The notes beneath the pieces are model-generated. The model was given only the letters and a program-made list of their open reading frames with translations, was not told where the DNA came from and searched no databases. A stretch of DNA of 64,000 nt from Planctomycetota bacterium. GTDB taxonomy: Bacteria; Planctomycetota; UBA1135; UBA2386. A program made the translations under genes and the position numbers. The DNA lies in assembly GCA_020638655.1 (NCBI GenBank), contig JACKIC010000003.1:310001-374000 (forward strand), in the 5' to 3' direction. Below, in pieces: positions 60,567 to 64,000 of the stretch; position 1 is the first letter of the stretch; every line of letters starts with the position of its first letter.

Positions 60567-60648
60567 ACGCCTTGTCCGCCAGTGGCAGCAGGCGCCGCGG
60601 GTCCGCAGCGGCGTCGCGTACGGCATTGTTGTTCCGCGCCGGTGAGTG

Positions 60649-62211
60649 ATGGCGAAGATCGCGAGCATCCTGATCGTCGACCCCGTCCCTGCGACGCAGG
60701 CTCGTTACCTCGAGTTGCTCGAGCCCGGCGAGCACGAGGTCGTGGTCGCGGACACCTCGTCCCAGGCGACCGCCCATCTCGGCGCGACGTGCGTCGACTT
60801 CGTGCTCGTCGCCGACTGCCTCGGCGCCGGTGAGCTGGCCCTGCTGTCGCAGAGCGCGCTGGAGCGCGGCGCCACGCTGGTGCTGGGCTGCGGGTCGACG
60901 CCGACGATCGACTCCTACCGCCTGGCGATGGAGCTGGGTTGTCACGACCTGCTGCCGCTCGAGGGCACGCCGGCGGCGGCCGCGGCGACCCTGGCGCGCG
61001 CCCGCGTGCGTCGTGACGAGGCCACCAAGGTCCGCGAGGAGATCCGTCGCCTCGAGTTCCAGTCGGACGAGCTGCGGCAGCGCTGCGCGCAGCAGGCGGC
61101 GCGGTTCAGTGAATCCCAGGAGACCTTCTTCCTCGACCTGTCCCGAATGATGACCATCATCACGAACATCATGGACGGCATCGTGTTCGTCGACCGTGCC
61201 GGCAACGTCACGCTCCTGAACCCGGTGGCCGAGGATCTGCTCGGCGTGAAGTCCTTCGTCGCCCTGGGCAAGCCGATCGCGGCGATGCAGGGCCGTGCCG
61301 AGCTGATCGGCGCGCTCGGCGCCGATCATGGCCGGCTCGAGAACCACAAGGAGGTCACGCAGACGGTCGAGGTGCACCACAGCGAGCAGGACCTGCTCTA
61401 CATCAAGTGCATCACCAGCCGCGTGCTCGACTACCGCGGGCAGCCGGCCGGCGCGCTGTCGGTGCTCAAGGACGTCACCGCCGAGTTCAAGACCGACCAG
61501 CTCAAGAACCAGTACCTGTCGATCGTCGCGCACGAGCTGCGCACGCCGCTGACCGGCATCAAGACGTTCTCGACCATGATGGTCAAGGGCGCGCTGGGGG
61601 CCCTCTCCGAGCCGCAGCAGCGTGTCTGCGAGAGCATCCGCGAGCAGTCGGTGCGCCTCGAGCACCAGATCGACAAGCTGATCAACCTGGGCAACCTCGA
61701 GTCGGCCGACTACGGTCAGGACCGCGAGGTCTTCAGTGTCGCGGAGTTCACCAACGGGCTGATGGCGCCGTTCGAGCAGCCGGCACGCGACCGGCGCATC
61801 GACCTGCAGCTGCACGTCGACGAGACGGACCTGGGCATCTACGGCGACCGTTCGGACCTGCGCCGGGCCTGCCAGGCCCTGATCGAGAACGCGGTCAAGT
61901 TCGCCCCGGACGAGGGCCACGTCGCCGTTCGCATCGAGGTCACGGCCTCGGGTGAGCTGGTCTTCGGGGTCAAGGACGACGGCATCGGCATCGACCCGCG
62001 TTACCAGCGGCGGGTGTTCGAGAAGTTCTTCCAGGTCGAAGACCCCCTCACCCGGCACCACGGCGGCGCCGGTCTGGGCCTGTTCGTCGCCCGGGGAATC
62101 GTGGAAGCGCACGGAAGTCGGATCAAGATCTCCAGCCAACTGGGTCAGGGAGCCGATTTCTCCTTTGCGCTGCCGGTCTACCAACCGTCCGCCGAGACCG
62201 CCGAGGTCTAG
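60649..62211 (+). CDS. Histidine kinase with N-terminal receiver-like domain and PAS
   Basis: A 520-residue soluble kinase from ATG 60649. Residues 1-120 look like a receiver domain: ILIVDPVPATQ, DFVLVADCLG with a possible phosphoacceptor Asp, but the conserved lysine is missing (LLPLEG), so it may be a pseudo-receiver. A coiled segment follows, then a PAS domain (about 165-280; MDGIVFVDRAGNVTLLNPVAEDLLG). The HisKA site is His295 in VAHELRTPLTG. The ATPase domain has the N box LIENAVKFAP (Asn414), G1 DDGIGIDP, and G2 GGAGLGLF. No membrane helix, hence cytoplasmic sensing. The response regulator gene starts 23 bases after its stop and is the likely target. Confidence 0.92.
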   Translation: MAKIASILIVDPVPATQARYLELLEPGEHEVVVADTSSQATAHLGATCVDFVLVADCLGAGELALLSQSALERGATLVLGCGSTPTIDSYRLAMELGCHDLLPLEGTPAAAAATLARARVRRDEATKVREEIRRLEFQSDELRQRCAQQAARFSESQETFFLDLSRMMTIITNIMDGIVFVDRAGNVTLLNPVAEDLLGVKSFVALGKPIAAMQGRAELIGALGADHGRLENHKEVTQTVEVHHSEQDLLYIKCITSRVLDYRGQPAGALSVLKDVTAEFKTDQLKNQYLSIVAHELRTPLTGIKTFSTMMVKGALGALSEPQQRVCESIREQSVRLEHQIDKLINLGNLESADYGQDREVFSVAEFTNGLMAPFEQPARDRRIDLQLHVDETDLGIYGDRSDLRRACQALIENAVKFAPDEGHVAVRIEVTASGELVFGVKDDGIGIDPRYQRRVFEKFFQVEDPLTRHHGGAGLGLFVARGIVEAHGSRIKISSQLGQGADFSFALPVYQPSAETAEV

Positions 62212-62234
62212 CGCACACCGCGGAGAGATTCGTC

Positions 62235-62609
62235 ATGCAACGGACCGTACTGATCATCGAAGACGAGAAGCTCATCATCGTCAGCACCCAGATGGTGTTG
62301 GAGGCGGCCGGCTTCAAAGTCGAGTCCGCCACCAACGGCGAGGATGGCATCACCAAGGCCAAGGGGCAGACCCCTGACCTGATCCTGCTCGACATCATGA
62401 TGCCGGGCATCGACGGGTGGGAGACGCTCACGCGCCTCAAGCGGGACACCGCGACGGCGCACATCCCGGTGGTGATCTTCACTGCCCGCGAGCACGCGCG
62501 CGGTCACCAGAAGAGCACCGACATGGGCGCGGCGGACTACTTCCGCAAGCCCTTCGAGCCGGACGAGCTGATCGATCTGGTCGAGAAGCACATCGGTCAG
62601 CAGGCCTGA
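62235..62609 (+). CDS. Single-domain response regulator
   Basis: A 124-residue CheY-like receiver preceded by GGAGAG. All functional residues are present: the acidic pair Glu9-Asp10, phosphoacceptor Asp53 (LLDIMMPG), Thr83 (VIFTAR), and Lys105 (YFRKPFEP). There is no output domain, so it must act by protein contact, either as a relay to another kinase or on the HD-domain protein encoded next. It is the natural partner of the histidine kinase upstream. Confidence 0.93.
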   Translation: MQRTVLIIEDEKLIIVSTQMVLEAAGFKVESATNGEDGITKAKGQTPDLILLDIMMPGIDGWETLTRLKRDTATAHIPVVIFTAREHARGHQKSTDMGAADYFRKPFEPDELIDLVEKHIGQQA

Positions 62610-62637
62610 TCTGGCCGGCTCCGGCCGGCGGCCAACG

Positions 62638-63654
62638 ATGGGCGGTGACGCGAGCAATCGGCGGTGTATCGCGGCGCTCTGGACCCTCGTCGAGACCGCA
62701 GCCGGTCGCGCCCCTACGGACCTCGGCGACGTCGCCGCGGCCGCGAGCGCGACCCTCGCCCAGGCGATGGGCGACGAGAGCTATCTGATCGTGCACGAGA
62801 ACTGCGGCGCGATCTTCGTGGACGGCCACCTGATCCCGCTGGCGGTCGACGTGTTCGCGGCGGCCAAGGGGCTCGCCGAGCGCATGCAGGCGCACGGCGT
62901 CGGTGAGATCCTGTTCGACCGGCACGTCGACGCGGCCGACCTGGCGCATTGGGCCAGCGGCTTCGCGGCCGCTGCCGAAGGCACGCCGGGGCCGACGGGG
63001 GAGGCGCGCATCCACGTCGGCGTGCGCGGCGCCTCCTCCGAGCCGGTGATGACGCTGGGGCGTCAGCGCGCCGCGACCGAGGTCGGGGACTCCCGCCTGC
63101 GCGCGGTCTACCTCGAGAACCAGCTGATGGCGGTGGTCGACGAGCGCCGCATCGCGCCGGGCATCGCCCGCTGCGTGCTGCACGGAGTCGTCGAGAGCCT
63201 GCTGCTCCTGCCCGGTGGCCTCGAGCCGCTGACGCTGCTGCAGGGTGAGCCGAAGGCGCTGCGGCAGGCGCTGCACGTCGCGATCGTCGCCGTGCACCTC
63301 GCGCGCCTCGCCGGCTGGCCGGAGAGCCGGCTCGGCGAGCTGGGCGCGGTGGCGCTGCTGCACGATGTCGGTGCCTTGCTCGATCCGGCCAGGCCCGGCG
63401 AGGCCGGCATGGCCTGGCTGCTCGAGCGCGGCACCGAGGACTTCTGGCTGCGCTGCGCGTTCGTGTCCGCGAGTTGGCGCCAGCAGGCCGAGGAGGGGGC
63501 GGGCGAGTGGGCGGACCTGCTGACCCTCGACCTGGTGCGCCTCGCGGTGCGGCACTGGTTGGGGCGCGAGTGCGCTCCGGTCGAGGACCCGGAGCTCGAC
63601 GCCCTGGCGCGCGCCGGTGCGGCGACGCTGGGCGCGGCGTCGGGCCAACCCTGA
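62638..63654 (+). CDS. Degenerate HD-domain protein
   Basis: A 338-residue soluble protein from ATG 62638. The N-terminal third (AIFVDGHLIPLAVDVFAAAKGLAERMQAHGVGEILFDRHV) matches a module that precedes HD-GYP-like domains in other bacteria. In the second half, HVAIVAVHLARLAGW (His213) and LGAVALLHDVGALLDPA (His242-Asp243) give the first two HD metal positions, but the lysine and GYP of active c-di-GMP phosphodiesterases are missing. So it is probably a binding or scaffold protein, not an enzyme. It lies 28 bases downstream of the response regulator and may be its output partner. Confidence 0.7.
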   Translation: MGGDASNRRCIAALWTLVETAAGRAPTDLGDVAAAASATLAQAMGDESYLIVHENCGAIFVDGHLIPLAVDVFAAAKGLAERMQAHGVGEILFDRHVDAADLAHWASGFAAAAEGTPGPTGEARIHVGVRGASSEPVMTLGRQRAATEVGDSRLRAVYLENQLMAVVDERRIAPGIARCVLHGVVESLLLLPGGLEPLTLLQGEPKALRQALHVAIVAVHLARLAGWPESRLGELGAVALLHDVGALLDPARPGEAGMAWLLERGTEDFWLRCAFVSASWRQQAEEGAGEWADLLTLDLVRLAVRHWLGRECAPVEDPELDALARAGAATLGAASGQP

Positions 63655-63673
63655 GCGGTCGGCCCGCGTTGCC

Positions 63674-64000
63674 TCACTCGTGGCGCAGCGCCTCGACCGG
63701 GTCCATGTTGGCGGCCCGCCAGGCGGGGTAGATGCCGAACACGACGCCGACCGCGGCGGAGATGCCGAACGCGAGCAGCACGTGCGGCACCAGGATGATG
63801 GTCTTCTGCGCGAACCACGCCTCGATGCCGATCGGCACCAGCATGCCCAGCAGCACGCCGACCACGCCGCCGAGCGCCGACAGCACGCCGGCTTCGACCA
63901 GGAACTGCTGGATGATGTGCTTGCGCTTGGCGCCCAGCGCGCGGCGGATGCCGATCTCGCGCGTGCGTTCGGTGACGGTCGCGAGCATCACGTTCATGAT
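63674..64000 (-). CDS. MacB-type ABC transporter permease, C-terminal part (5' end outside window)
   Basis: The C-terminal 108 residues of an FtsX-fold permease, still open at the right edge (an Ile codon precedes the first visible Met). It has the MacB signature NVMLATVTERTREIGIRRALGAKRKHI, two membrane helices (ALGGVVGVLLGMLVPIGI and VLLAFGISAAVGVVFGIYPAWRAA), and the ending ANMDPVEALRHE, where MacB and LolC/E-type permeases typically have ANLDPVEALRYE. It is probably part of a tripartite efflux or lipoprotein-export system. It converges on the HD-domain gene with 19 bases between. Confidence 0.9.
   Translation of the reverse strand: MMNVMLATVTERTREIGIRRALGAKRKHIIQQFLVEAGVLSALGGVVGVLLGMLVPIGIEAWFAQKTIILVPHVLLAFGISAAVGVVFGIYPAWRAANMDPVEALRHE

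Noticed and set aside
60559..62184. 541-codon minus-strand frame opposite the histidine kinase
   Set aside because: Shadow; the + strand carries all kinase motifs.
1..64000. tRNA, rRNA, CRISPR, insertion sequence or prophage
   Set aside because: No cloverleaf or rRNA-like stretch, no spaced direct repeats, and no transposase, integrase or phage structural protein was recognised on either strand.

Overview
The window is 64 kb of uniformly GC-rich DNA (by eye around 70 percent G+C; not counted) from a bacterial chromosome, most likely a planctomycete. Four observations point there: a very large secreted protein combining FG-GAP repeats, a PVC-type membrane-bound dehydrogenase propeller, HEAT repeats, a cytochrome c site and a DUF1080 domain (19905-25058); secreted proteins ending in a Gly/Ser/Ala-rich domain of the SNGVILTLGW type; frequent GTG and TTG starts; and many single genes on alternating strands instead of long operons. 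I see no rRNA, tRNA, CRISPR array, insertion sequence or prophage.

Layout. 1-7 kb: end of an aminotransferase, gmhA, a YdfG-like dehydrogenase, a TauE-type permease, malate dehydrogenase, two small proteins, and ETF-ubiquinone oxidoreductase. 7-10.5 kb: two tandem paralogous secreted proteins, each followed by a related perfect palindrome. 10.7-19.7 kb: a methyltransferase-like protein, glpD, a thioredoxin/NHL protein, nagA, a membrane protein with a degenerate SGNH-like domain and its small partners, and a Sel1 lipoprotein. 19.9-29 kb: the giant PVC dehydrogenase and, divergent from it, an S9 peptidase fused to a peroxiredoxin and split by an apparent frameshift. 29-32.8 kb: a small accessory-looking stretch with an unknown protein, an AAA/DUF4143 ATPase and a secreted protein. 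32.8-38.2 kb: two GT-C glycosyltransferase paralogues and a secreted double beta-carbonic anhydrase. 38.5-44 kb: EF-G, two cupins, a cysteine-less PTPS and a UGM-like flavoprotein. 44-48 kb: an MFS transporter, a solute-binding-like protein, a PDZ lipoprotein and mutM. 48.2-54.8 kb: the propionyl-CoA carboxylation genes (epimerase, carboxyltransferase, biotin carboxylase, biotin carrier), interrupted by an oxidoreductase and nhaA on the other strand. 55-64 kb: a sugar-phosphate mutarotase, a coiled-coil membrane protein, then a rightward signalling row: PTS enzyme I, a four-repeat SANT/Myb-like protein, a STAS protein, a histidine kinase with an N-terminal receiver-like domain, a single-domain response regulator and a degenerate HD-domain protein. 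A MacB-type permease runs off the right end.

How the genes work together. mce, pccB, pccA and the carrier make a complete propionyl-CoA to methylmalonyl-CoA module (mutase not seen). ETF-QO, GlpD and Mdh feed electrons into respiration. The 57.4-63.7 kb row is the best candidate for an undescribed regulatory unit, because it joins PTS phosphotransfer, a eukaryote-like DNA-binding repeat protein and a STAS/kinase/receiver set. Other unusual proteins are the peptidase-peroxiredoxin fusion, the membrane-anchored double carbonic anhydrase, and the CWC zinc-ribbon/mutarotase fusion. Three genes (about 18.17, 25.7 and 56.0 kb) appear interrupted by a stop or a one-base shift. These could be sequence errors or real decay.
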